A stretch of DNA of 12,451 bases from an uncultured Verrucomicrobiota bacterium (GTDB taxonomy: Bacteria; Verrucomicrobiota; Verrucomicrobiae; Opitutales; Opitutaceae). Both the position numbers and the translations under genes were made by a program. The stretch is from assembly GCA_946482165.1 (NCBI GenBank), contig CAMLQS010000131.1:1-12451 (forward strand), read 5' to 3'. Under the pieces are notes generated by a model. That model was given only the letters and a program-made list of their open reading frames with translations, did no database searches and was not told the origin of the DNA. The first letter of the stretch is position 1, and each line of letters starts with the position of its first letter. Shown in pieces: positions 6,467-12,451 of this stretch.

Positions 6467-9400
6467 TCAGCGTTCGAGCGTGGCGGCAAGGAGGCCGATG
6501 ACGACCTCGTTGGCGAGGGCTCGGACCGTGAGGGAACGCAGCTCTTTCGACGGATCGAGAGGGAGAGCTAGAACCGTGGCGGCGCCGCCGGGGATGTCGG
6601 CTTTGGTGCGGTTGAAATCGGCGGGCGTGGTGACGCGGATGCGGCCGGTTCTGAGGTCGACGCGGACAGGCGTGGGTTCGGGGCGGTGGAAGGCGCGACC
6701 GTCGATGAAGTAGTCCTGGTCGATGGGCCACCAGGTCGTGGGGTTATGCAGCGGGAGTCGGGCGGTCGTGCCGTCGGCGTAGGTCGCGATCACCTCGCCG
6801 TTGTCGAGGCGGCTTTGCATCCAGTTGGTCGAGCCGGCGAGGAGCAGGTGGACGCGACGGGCGCGGCCGGTGAGGCGCGCGGTGAGCTCGCGCGGGTAGT
6901 TGTCCCACTGGGAGACGAAGGCGACGTTGCGAGAATCGCCGGGACCGGGGGTGGCGAAGGAGACGCCGGAGGGGAGCGCGAGACGGCCTCCGTTTTGGGC
7001 GGAGACGGCGCGGAGGCCGGTGTCGTCGATCTCGGCGGTGGCGTTGACGTGGCCGGCCCAGGCGCCGATGCCCTGCGAGGGAAGGGCGAGCGAGACGTGG
7101 GGCGAACGGGGCGAACGGTATTTGCCGGGCGCAAAGATGGCGGTGACGCGATCGTTGAAGAGCGGGGCGAGGTTGAGCGGATCGAGCCTGGCGCCGGCGG
7201 CGGGCGCGGGCGGGGCGACGAAGGCGGCGATGTCGACGGGAGGCGCGGGCGGGAAGGCGGGCGCGGGAGTCGGCGCGATGGCGTCGCCGGACCAGCGGAC
7301 GGTGATCTCGAATGTTTCCGCGGCGGGCGCGGTGGCGATGAGACGGGGAGCGTCCCGCCAATCCGGTGCGGACGTGGCGGAGACGGGGGCGCCGTTGACC
7401 GTGATCTCGGCGTTGGCGGCGCGGCGGGGCAGGGCGAGGCGGAGGGCGGCGGGGCGGGCGAAGCGAGTGGAGAGACGGTATGTATCGGTGTTGGCACTAC
7501 GATTGAAATCGAGGTCGAGATCGGGGTGCTTGAGTGAGGCGCGGTCCCAGGCGGAGGGAAGGCCGGGGGTGAAGGCGAGTTCGCCGGCGAGGAGGTCGGG
7601 CTGGAGGCCGAAGAGGCCTTCGACGAGGGTGCGGGAAAAGACGCCTGAGCCGTCGGCGAAGTCGCGCTGGGACTCGCCGCGGTAGGCGTCGAGGTAGTTC
7701 ATCGATCCGATGTTGCCGGGGCAGACGCCCATGTAGAGCGAGGCGAGGAGCGACGAACGGGTGAGGTCGTAGGCGGCGTCGGCGCGGCCGGCTTGCCAGA
7801 AGCCGAGGGCGGCGTGGAGGTTTTCGCCCATGACGACGTTGTTGATCGACCAGGAGTAGGGCATCCAGTTTGAGCTGGCATACATGGAGAGACCGGCGGG
7901 GACTCCGGGGCCGCGGACGGCGAGGCGGGGGAGCTCGCGCTCGACGTAGCGGGTCATGCTCCAGGCTTCGGAGGGCGTGACGAGGGCGGAGTCCATCGTG
8001 TGGTAGAAGGACCAGAGGCCGGCGGAGGGGTGGACGAGCTGGCGGCCGAGGAGGTCTTTGAACTCGGCGAACATGCCGCGTTCGGGTTGCCAGAGTAGCT
8101 GCCGCATGGCGCGGGCGACGAGGGCGGTCTCCTTCTCGTAGGGCGCCGGATCGGCGCCGACGAGGCGGGCGAGGCGCGCGGCCATGAGATTGTGCCAATG
8201 GTTGTAGGCGGAGGAATAGGCGACGCCGCCGCCGTGGTATTGCATGTCGTCGCTCGCCCAGATGCAGGCGTAGGCTTCGTAGAGCGGTAATTTTTCGGGC
8301 CCGAACTCGCGGCGGAAGAGGCGACGTTCCCAGGCGAGGTGGCGTTCGATGACGGGCCAGACTTGGCGGGCGTAGGCGACGTCGCCGGTCCACATCAGGT
8401 GCCGGAAGAGCGCGTCGATGTAGACGAGGTTCATGTCGTAATGGTTGAACGACATGGCGCCGGGCGAGTGGAGGGCGGTGCGGGCGCGGGCAAGATTGGT
8501 GGTTTCCTCGGGGCGCGGAAGAACGGCGGGGATTTCGCCGGGTTTCTGCTGGGCGGCCCAGTAGGCGAAGTGGCGGCGGGCGCGGTCGTGCCAGCCGAGG
8601 GCGTCGTTCGCGTAGGGGCCGCGCCAGCCGAGGAGCTTTTGGCGCCAGGCGACGGCGCCGTGCATGACGGCGCCTTCCTTTTCGTCCCAGACGGCGTCGG
8701 CGGCGAGGTTGAGCGCGCCGACGGCGGCGTCGAGGAAGGGATCGGGCGTGGAGACAGTCACCTGTTTTTGGATACGAGCGCGCTTGGTTTCGGCGGCGTC
8801 GAACCTGGCGGGCAGGGATGAGGCATCGGCGGGCGGGGCGGTTTCGGAGGCGCGCTCGATCCAGAGATAGGCGGGGGTGTCGGCGGCGAGGGCGAGGCGG
8901 CCGGCGAGGACGGGGAGTTGAGGCACGAAGTCGCTTCGCGCGGCGATCACGGAGAAAGGGGACGCCCAGGCGTCGGCCGGAACCACCGCGAGCTGCGAGG
9001 TGGGCGCGGTGACGCCGCGGAGGGTGGCCCTGGGCGCCTTCAGGGTAAAGGAGCCGTCGGTCGGGGAGAGGGTGAAAACCTGGTCCTTGGCGCCGGCGGG
9101 GGTGAATTGGAAATATTCGCCGATGGGCACTTTCTCCGTGCCGATGTCGCCGTCGCGTTTTCCGCGCTGCCCGCTGGCGCCGCCGTAAGCCCAGCCGAGG
9201 GTGAGCGGTTTGCCGACGCCGCGAGAGGTGACGCGGACGACGAGTCCCTCACGCTCGGCGCAGGGCAGCGAATCTACGACGAGCGAGGCGCCGGCGCCGA
9301 GGGCGGGATCGGTGATCTCGTGGCGCATGGCGCCGGGGCGGTAGCGGGAAACGATGCGGGCGGCCTCGTGGAGCCAGCGGACTGAACCGTCGTCCGCGAC

Positions 9401-9700
9401 GAGGCCGAGGCGGAGATTGCCGCCGCGCCCCGGGAGATAGAGCGACCATTCGGGGCGGTCGCCGGCGTCGACGCGAAAGGCGGTGTTGGTGCCGTAAAGC
9501 GGGCGGTTGAAAAACTCGCCGCCGTTTTCGATCACGAAGTCGCCGGCGTCGGGCGTGTAGCGGAGCGGGCGCTCGAGCTCGGCGGGGGCGGTGGCGGAGA
9601 AGGGTTGTTCGGCCGCGGGGGCCAGGGAGGCGAGAAGGAGCGCGAAGGCCGTGTAACCGAGAAAGCGGGGGAAGGCGGAGCAAAACGTGCGGGCGAGCAT
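6467..9700 (-). CDS. Secreted large glycoside-hydrolase-like protein (DUF4450-type, alpha/alpha barrel)
   Basis: This is a 1077-residue exported protein. Residues 1-30 form a signal peptide (basic start, ALLLASLAPAA, cleavage near A30). Residues 31 to about 310 are an N-terminal beta-sandwich. Residues 315-700 are a helical region with the look of an (alpha/alpha)6 barrel: LLGWRGPYANDALGWHDRAR (356-375), ASDDMQYHGGG (482-492), YNHWHN (499-504), LWSFYHTMDSAL (562-573) and WSINNVVMGENLHAALGFW (617-635). About 700-805 is a beta domain, 808-837 a Pro/Ala-rich linker, and 840-1077 a C-terminal beta-rich domain containing WPIDQDYFIDG (991-1001). I recognise the GWRGPY...GWHDR block from DUF4450 proteins of polysaccharide-degrading Bacteroidota and Opitutaceae. 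Candidate acidic catalytic residues are Asp366, Asp372, Asp484 and Asp485, but this is unverified. Substrate is unknown; plant or algal glycans are plausible. It runs opposite to both neighbours and is likely transcribed alone. No Shine-Dalgarno; a C-tract abuts the ATG. Confidence 0.82.
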   Translation of the reverse strand: MLARTFCSAFPRFLGYTAFALLLASLAPAAEQPFSATAPAELERPLRYTPDAGDFVIENGGEFFNRPLYGTNTAFRVDAGDRPEWSLYLPGRGGNLRLGLVADDGSVRWLHEAARIVSRYRPGAMRHEITDPALGAGASLVVDSLPCAEREGLVVRVTSRGVGKPLTLGWAYGGASGQRGKRDGDIGTEKVPIGEYFQFTPAGAKDQVFTLSPTDGSFTLKAPRATLRGVTAPTSQLAVVPADAWASPFSVIAARSDFVPQLPVLAGRLALAADTPAYLWIERASETAPPADASSLPARFDAAETKRARIQKQVTVSTPDPFLDAAVGALNLAADAVWDEKEGAVMHGAVAWRQKLLGWRGPYANDALGWHDRARRHFAYWAAQQKPGEIPAVLPRPEETTNLARARTALHSPGAMSFNHYDMNLVYIDALFRHLMWTGDVAYARQVWPVIERHLAWERRLFRREFGPEKLPLYEAYACIWASDDMQYHGGGVAYSSAYNHWHNLMAARLARLVGADPAPYEKETALVARAMRQLLWQPERGMFAEFKDLLGRQLVHPSAGLWSFYHTMDSALVTPSEAWSMTRYVERELPRLAVRGPGVPAGLSMYASSNWMPYSWSINNVVMGENLHAALGFWQAGRADAAYDLTRSSLLASLYMGVCPGNIGSMNYLDAYRGESQRDFADGSGVFSRTLVEGLFGLQPDLLAGELAFTPGLPSAWDRASLKHPDLDLDFNRSANTDTYRLSTRFARPAALRLALPRRAANAEITVNGAPVSATSAPDWRDAPRLIATAPAAETFEITVRWSGDAIAPTPAPAFPPAPPVDIAAFVAPPAPAAGARLDPLNLAPLFNDRVTAIFAPGKYRSPRSPHVSLALPSQGIGAWAGHVNATAEIDDTGLRAVSAQNGGRLALPSGVSFATPGPGDSRNVAFVSQWDNYPRELTARLTGRARRVHLLLAGSTNWMQSRLDNGEVIATYADGTTARLPLHNPTTWWPIDQDYFIDGRAFHRPEPTPVRVDLRTGRIRVTTPADFNRTKADIPGGAATVLALPLDPSKELRSLTVRALANEVVIGLLAATLER

Positions 9701-9720
9701 GGGCGGGGTGGGGCGCAGGG
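9701..9720 (+). other. G-quadruplex / i-motif candidate abutting a start codon
   Basis: GGG-C-GGGG-T-GGGG-CGCA-GGG fits the four-tract G3+ rule with loops of 1, 1 and 4 bases. It lies on the plus strand, which is the template for the minus-strand hydrolase gene, and touches that gene's ATG (9698-9700). The mRNA would carry the complementary C-tracts exactly where a ribosome binding site would be expected. Confidence 0.5.
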
Positions 9721-9895
9721 ACGGAAGCGGGGCGGCAAGAGGCTGAGCGCCGCCCGCGATAAGAGCGCACCGGAAGATGCTCGGACAGTATGAAGACCGG
9801 GCGGGAATGCGGAACCGGCCGCCAAAAGGTTATGGGACGCGGGGGTTGCCGCGCCGACTATGGGGCGTCCGCGCTCCGCCGGCCGCAAACGTCGC

Positions 9896-9924
9896 CGCGG
9901 ATCGTGTATCCGTGATAATCCGCG
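9896..9924. promoter_or_regulatory. Dyad with repeated ATCC units (possible operator)
   Basis: CGCGGAT (9896-9902) is inverted as ATCCGCG (9918-9924). Between them GGAT/ATCC (9899-9902 with 9908-9911) forms a smaller dyad, so ATCC occurs twice in direct repeat and GGAT once. The dyad lies about 150 bases upstream of the plus-strand start and about 200 from the minus-strand start, a possible regulator site. It could also be chance in GC-rich DNA. Confidence 0.2.
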
Positions 9925-10075
9925 TGGGGCGAAGCTAGCGGGACCCTGTCCCCATTCCGCACCGGGGGTGTTGGCCGCCTTATGGCGGGTTGAAGAATTT
10001 ATTTTAAACTCGGAATCCCTAGGCCGCTGTTGGCTGGCTGCTTGCGTGAAATAGCGCCGATTCGCAAATTCAGGC

Positions 10076-12103
10076 ATGAGGATTCTGACTTTCTTTTTGA
10101 TAATATGGATGGGATGCACTCCGTTGACTGCGGCCGGTGTGGACGCGATCCAGCCGAATGTGGTCAAGGTTCAGTCCAGGCATGAAATCACCGAGGTCGG
10201 GGATTCGCATTTTACGTCCCGGCTGGCCTTCAGTCTTCGCGATTATAACAACGTGAAGCGGTCGACGCCCAACTCATATCAATTCCTGCAGGAGTATAAC
10301 GCGGAGCACGCCGTTTGGGAGCTTCTGCCCGGCGCAAAGTCGGGATACGACGATGCGTCGTCATCCGTGGTGATGGATTTTGTGTGCAGAGGCGCCGTCT
10401 ACTCCGGGCAAAACGACGAATGGGTGGCGAACGTCGGCCTTGGATATGATTTCGTGGATACATATGCCCGCTCCGACGGTGTTTCCGTGGTTCAGTATTA
10501 CAAGACGTGGAATTTTTCCGGATTGGCCGTTCAAGAGCAAATACAGTTTATTTTGCCCAAGGGAGCGTCGACCGTCAGGACTCTGCCAGGCAACCAGGGG
10601 TTCGCATACATCTTGCGGGCGCCCGCCCACGGCGGGGAACCGCGGCTCAGCTTGGAGAAGTTGATGGTCAAGGAGAGGTTGATGTCCTGCACCTACAAGG
10701 TGTATGGGCTTGCCCAGGACACGGCGGAGCTGCGGGGGCAATGGCTGGCCAAATCGGTGTTCGCAAACACAGGCACGGGCGCCGTCAAAAATCTGCGGAT
10801 GCGCTACAAAGTATCCGGCTACTCGGAGTGGTCCGCGTGGCAGAAATATGCGAATGTGCTGCCCGGCCAGACCATCGTCAGCCTATATTACCCGGTGTTG
10901 GGCAAGGAAACCGCGTTGCTCCGTTCAAACACGCCGGTCGACGTGCTGTTGGAATACACCTATGAGGACGGCCAACGCAAGCTCGTGGAGGAAACCGAGT
11001 CGGCTCGAACGGTGCTGCTGGGCGTGAACAGTTTTATTTTCAGCAGCCTGATGACGGGCGAAAATTTCGGTTCATGGAAAGAGGATCACAACAACGCCCC
11101 GTTGCTTGCGGCCTGGGTGACCCGCAACGATCCTGTCATTCGCGAGTTTGCGGCCTTGGCGAACAAGGACGCAGGGGGGCTTGGGGCGACATCCGGTGAC
11201 AAAGAGGCGTGGAAGGTCCTGGAGAGTTGTTACAATCTACTGCGGCAAAACGATTTCACATACCAGCATCCCGATGGATTCGTCGACAAGTCCGTCTCCT
11301 ATGACGAGAAGATGATCCAGAACGTCAAGTTGCCCCGCGACGTTGTCCGGGACCGTTCGGGAACCTGCATCGATCTGGCAATCCTCTATGCGGCGATGGC
11401 CAACGAGGTCGGACTGGAGCCCTATCTGATGTTGCTTCCAGGCCACTGCATGCCGGTGATCAAGTTGCCCTCGGGAAACTGGCTTCCTGTCGAAGTCACC
11501 GGGGTTGGAGGTGGATTTCGCGCGCAGACCGGCTCGTTCGAGAGTGTGGTTGCATATGGCCAGAAGGAATTCGCCGAGGTTTACGGAACAAACAAGTGTT
11601 ACTTGGTGAACGTCCGCAGCGCATGGACCATGGGAATATCGAATCCCGAGTTGGAGAAACTGCCTGATGACATTCTGCAACGGTGGGGCATCAAACAGTC
11701 AGGCGGGCAAACCCTGGTTTCCGTGACCAACGTTCAAAACAACAATATACAGCCCATTGTATACGCTCCCTCCTCGTCCGCCGAGCCGGCCATTCCCTCG
11801 GAGGCCCATTTGGCAAGATCCGTCCAGCTTGGCGGGCGCGAACTAACCTCCACCGTCATGCAAGTTGTGAGGAGCGCGGGGACCGGGCGCGGCTGGAGCG
11901 TCGTCCAATCCGGGCAGTCGATCGTGGTCCTGAGGCTGGTGCGTCATGGATATGACACCACCTTGTATATCCGGTGCCAGCCCTCGTCTGTGGAGTTTTA
12001 TTCCCACTCGATTTACAGGAACATCTTCGGGAGAACCGAGCGCAAGGATCCGGAGAGCTGGATTGAAAATCTCGTGTCGGACTTGAGAGACCGGATTCGG
12101 TAA
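10076..12103 (+). CDS. Exported transglutaminase-like (papain-fold) protein with extra C-terminal domain
   Basis: This is a 675-residue protein with a signal peptide at 1-20 (MRILTFFLIIWMG, cleavage near TAA); Cys14 is not in a good lipobox. Residues 25-200 are beta-rich, with QIQFILPKGAS (155-165) like the domain preceding many bacterial transglutaminase modules. Residues 205-315 look like an Ig/CARDB-type sandwich. The papain-like core follows: RSGTCIDLAILYAAMANEVG (427-446) with nucleophile Cys431, LLPGHCMPVI (453-462) with His457, and LPVEVTG (470-476) with Glu473 in the third catalytic position. All three are present, so thiol hydrolase, protease or crosslinking activity is possible; the substrate is unknown. 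About 575-675 (RGWSVVQSGQSIVVLRL at 605-621, ending SWIENLVSDLRDRI) resembles a small stand-alone lipoprotein domain seen in Proteobacteria. Base composition is clearly less GC-rich than in the neighbours, which hints at a different origin. No Shine-Dalgarno at a usable distance. Confidence 0.82.
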   Translation: MRILTFFLIIWMGCTPLTAAGVDAIQPNVVKVQSRHEITEVGDSHFTSRLAFSLRDYNNVKRSTPNSYQFLQEYNAEHAVWELLPGAKSGYDDASSSVVMDFVCRGAVYSGQNDEWVANVGLGYDFVDTYARSDGVSVVQYYKTWNFSGLAVQEQIQFILPKGASTVRTLPGNQGFAYILRAPAHGGEPRLSLEKLMVKERLMSCTYKVYGLAQDTAELRGQWLAKSVFANTGTGAVKNLRMRYKVSGYSEWSAWQKYANVLPGQTIVSLYYPVLGKETALLRSNTPVDVLLEYTYEDGQRKLVEETESARTVLLGVNSFIFSSLMTGENFGSWKEDHNNAPLLAAWVTRNDPVIREFAALANKDAGGLGATSGDKEAWKVLESCYNLLRQNDFTYQHPDGFVDKSVSYDEKMIQNVKLPRDVVRDRSGTCIDLAILYAAMANEVGLEPYLMLLPGHCMPVIKLPSGNWLPVEVTGVGGGFRAQTGSFESVVAYGQKEFAEVYGTNKCYLVNVRSAWTMGISNPELEKLPDDILQRWGIKQSGGQTLVSVTNVQNNNIQPIVYAPSSSAEPAIPSEAHLARSVQLGGRELTSTVMQVVRSAGTGRGWSVVQSGQSIVVLRLVRHGYDTTLYIRCQPSSVEFYSHSIYRNIFGRTERKDPESWIENLVSDLRDRIR

Positions 12104-12138
12104 TGATCTATCCCGAAGCATTTTCTGGCGTGTAATGC

Positions 12139-12167
12139 GGCGTCCGACAAGCGACCGCTTGGGCGCC
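12139..12167. terminator. Bulged hairpin after the transglutaminase-like gene
   Basis: GGCG (12139-12142) pairs with CGCC (12164-12167), and CAAGCG (12148-12153) pairs with CGCTTG (12156-12161). Five unpaired bases lie on the left arm and two on the right. It begins 36 bases past the stop codon. No T-tract follows. Confidence 0.3.
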
Positions 12168-12217
12168 GGGGGCTCGCGCTGTTCGAGCGATGGCATGGCA
12201 CTGGCGTGGAGTCGGTG

Positions 12218-12271
12218 GTTGGCGCAGCCACCAGCGCGCCGGGCCGATAGGTCGCGCCGGTGGCAGCCAAC
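12218..12271. repeat. Long imperfect inverted repeat (about 18 bp stem)
   Basis: GTTGGC (12218-12223) pairs with GCCAAC (12266-12271). After a 3-versus-1 base bulge, GCCACC (12227-12232) pairs with GGTGGC (12259-12264). After one A-C mismatch, GCGCG (12234-12238) pairs with CGCGC (12253-12257), and the pairing can continue by two more pairs to a short loop. This is the strongest secondary structure in the window after the 1092-1119 stem. Its site between two convergent genes suits a bidirectional transcript end, but no T-tract flanks it. Confidence 0.55.
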
Positions 12272-12396
12272 AATACGAAGCCCTGCGGATAACCCACCTG
12301 GAGCCCCGCCCCGTTCGCCCTGTTGGCCGCCTGTCGCTCGCCTCACCCGCTCAACATCTTGCGCGATAGTCCGCCGCCCGACCGCCGTTTCCGGGC

Positions 12397-12451
12397 TTAG
12401 TAGTCGAATCCCACGGTGATGTAGCGGGTGTTGTCGATCTCCTCGATGAGC
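12397..12451 (-). CDS. C-terminal codons of a minus-strand gene, possibly an outer-membrane beta-barrel
   Basis: Read from the right edge leftward, the minus strand encodes LIEEIDNTRYITVGFDY followed by TAA (complement of 12397-12399). The alternating polar/hydrophobic pattern and the terminal aromatic residue match the last strand of an outer-membrane barrel, such as a TonB-dependent receptor. Seventeen residues cannot settle the family. The gene starts outside the window and converges on the transglutaminase-like gene. Confidence 0.5.
   Translation of the reverse strand, partial: LIEEIDNTRYITVGFDY

Larger units (their letters stand above)
9701..10075. promoter_or_regulatory. Divergent intergenic region, 375 bases
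   Basis: This gap must hold promoters for the minus-strand hydrolase gene and the plus-strand transglutaminase-like gene. The left 250 bases are very GC-rich. An AT-rich island at about 9990-10010 (GAATTTATTTTAAA) stands out and contains TATTTT at 10000-10005, a possible -10 for the plus-strand gene, but with no convincing -35 at the right distance. I found no open frame here with coding character. The small dyad at 9896-9924 is listed separately. Confidence 0.4.
12104..12396. other. Apparently non-coding 293-base stretch between convergent genes
   Basis: Neither strand shows a convincing gene. The longest minus-strand frames here run on into the 3' part of the transglutaminase-like gene and have irregular codon use. 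The stretch is rich in inverted repeats, listed separately. It may hold terminators for both converging genes, or a structured RNA. Confidence 0.4.

Noticed and set aside
7238..7261. Second G-quadruplex-type motif on the plus strand
   Set aside because: It lies inside the hydrolase gene where CCC/CGC codons encode its Pro/Ala-rich linker, so amino-acid composition explains it.
6686..7537. 283-codon plus-strand frame opposite the hydrolase gene
   Set aside because: It is Gly/Arg-rich low-complexity translation, a mirror of Ala/Pro-rich codons in the hydrolase; no start context or motif.
10076..10117. Lipoprotein signal with Cys14
   Set aside because: The residues before Cys14 are Trp-Met-Gly, lacking the Leu/Val/Ile at -3 of a normal lipobox; an ordinary signal peptide cleaved near residue 20 fits better.
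12218..12271. Integron attC site
   Set aside because: The arms begin with GTT and end with AAC, the reverse of attC order, and GTTGGC/GCCAAC do not fit the GTTRRRY/RYYYAAC core sites. No integrase gene is in the window.
12013..12297. Minus-strand 94-codon frame covering the right intergenic region
   Set aside because: It overlaps the end of the transglutaminase-like gene, crosses the hairpins, and changes character along its length; no family resemblance.
1..12451. CRISPR array, insertion sequence, prophage, toxin-antitoxin or RNA genes
   Set aside because: I saw no regularly spaced direct repeats, transposase or phage motifs, small paired genes, or tRNA/rRNA-like sequences on either strand.

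Overview
The window is GC-rich (most genes look near 70% G+C) and carries ordinary bacterial genes with little intergenic space. A sigma-70-family factor of the 'FATTRW...DLTQEFFARL' type sits directly upstream of a zinc-ribbon Ser/Thr kinase, large secreted carbohydrate-active proteins are present, and start codons lack Shine-Dalgarno sequences. Together these suggest a Verrucomicrobiota genome, most likely Opitutaceae. That placement is an inference from gene content; there is no rRNA or tRNA in the window to anchor it.

Layout, left to right. A few codons of an upstream plus-strand gene end at 71. A secreted HExxH metalloprotease-like protein with a C-terminal ricin-type beta-trefoil follows (90-1037) and is closed by two hairpins, the second a near-ideal 12-bp stem. 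Next are a membrane-anchored alpha-helical repeat protein (1180-2571), a hairpin, the sigma factor (2703-3449) and a 955-residue transmembrane Ser/Thr kinase with a very large unclassified C-terminal region (3503-6370). The minus-strand gene 6467-9700 converges on the kinase gene. It encodes a secreted 1077-residue protein that looks like an alpha/alpha-barrel glycoside hydrolase of the DUF4450 type. A 375-bp divergent intergenic region (9701-10075) separates it from a lower-GC plus-strand gene (10076-12103), which encodes an exported transglutaminase-like protein with an extra C-terminal domain. A structured, apparently non-coding stretch (12104-12396) follows. The last 55 bases hold the C-terminal codons of a minus-strand gene that may be an outer-membrane beta-barrel.

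Functional reading. The sigma factor and kinase form a signalling pair: the kinase's C-terminal region is predicted to lie outside the cytoplasmic membrane and its catalytic domain in the cytoplasm, next to the sigma factor. The secreted ricin-domain protein and the DUF4450-like enzyme fit a polysaccharide-degrading lifestyle. Nothing in the sequence proves that these genes are co-regulated. I saw no CRISPR array, insertion sequence, phage gene, tRNA or rRNA. The less ordinary items are the kinase's large C-terminal region, the composition and domain fusion of the transglutaminase-like gene, a G-quadruplex motif abutting the hydrolase start codon, and a long imperfect hairpin near the right end. 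I do not see a clear multi-gene novel system.
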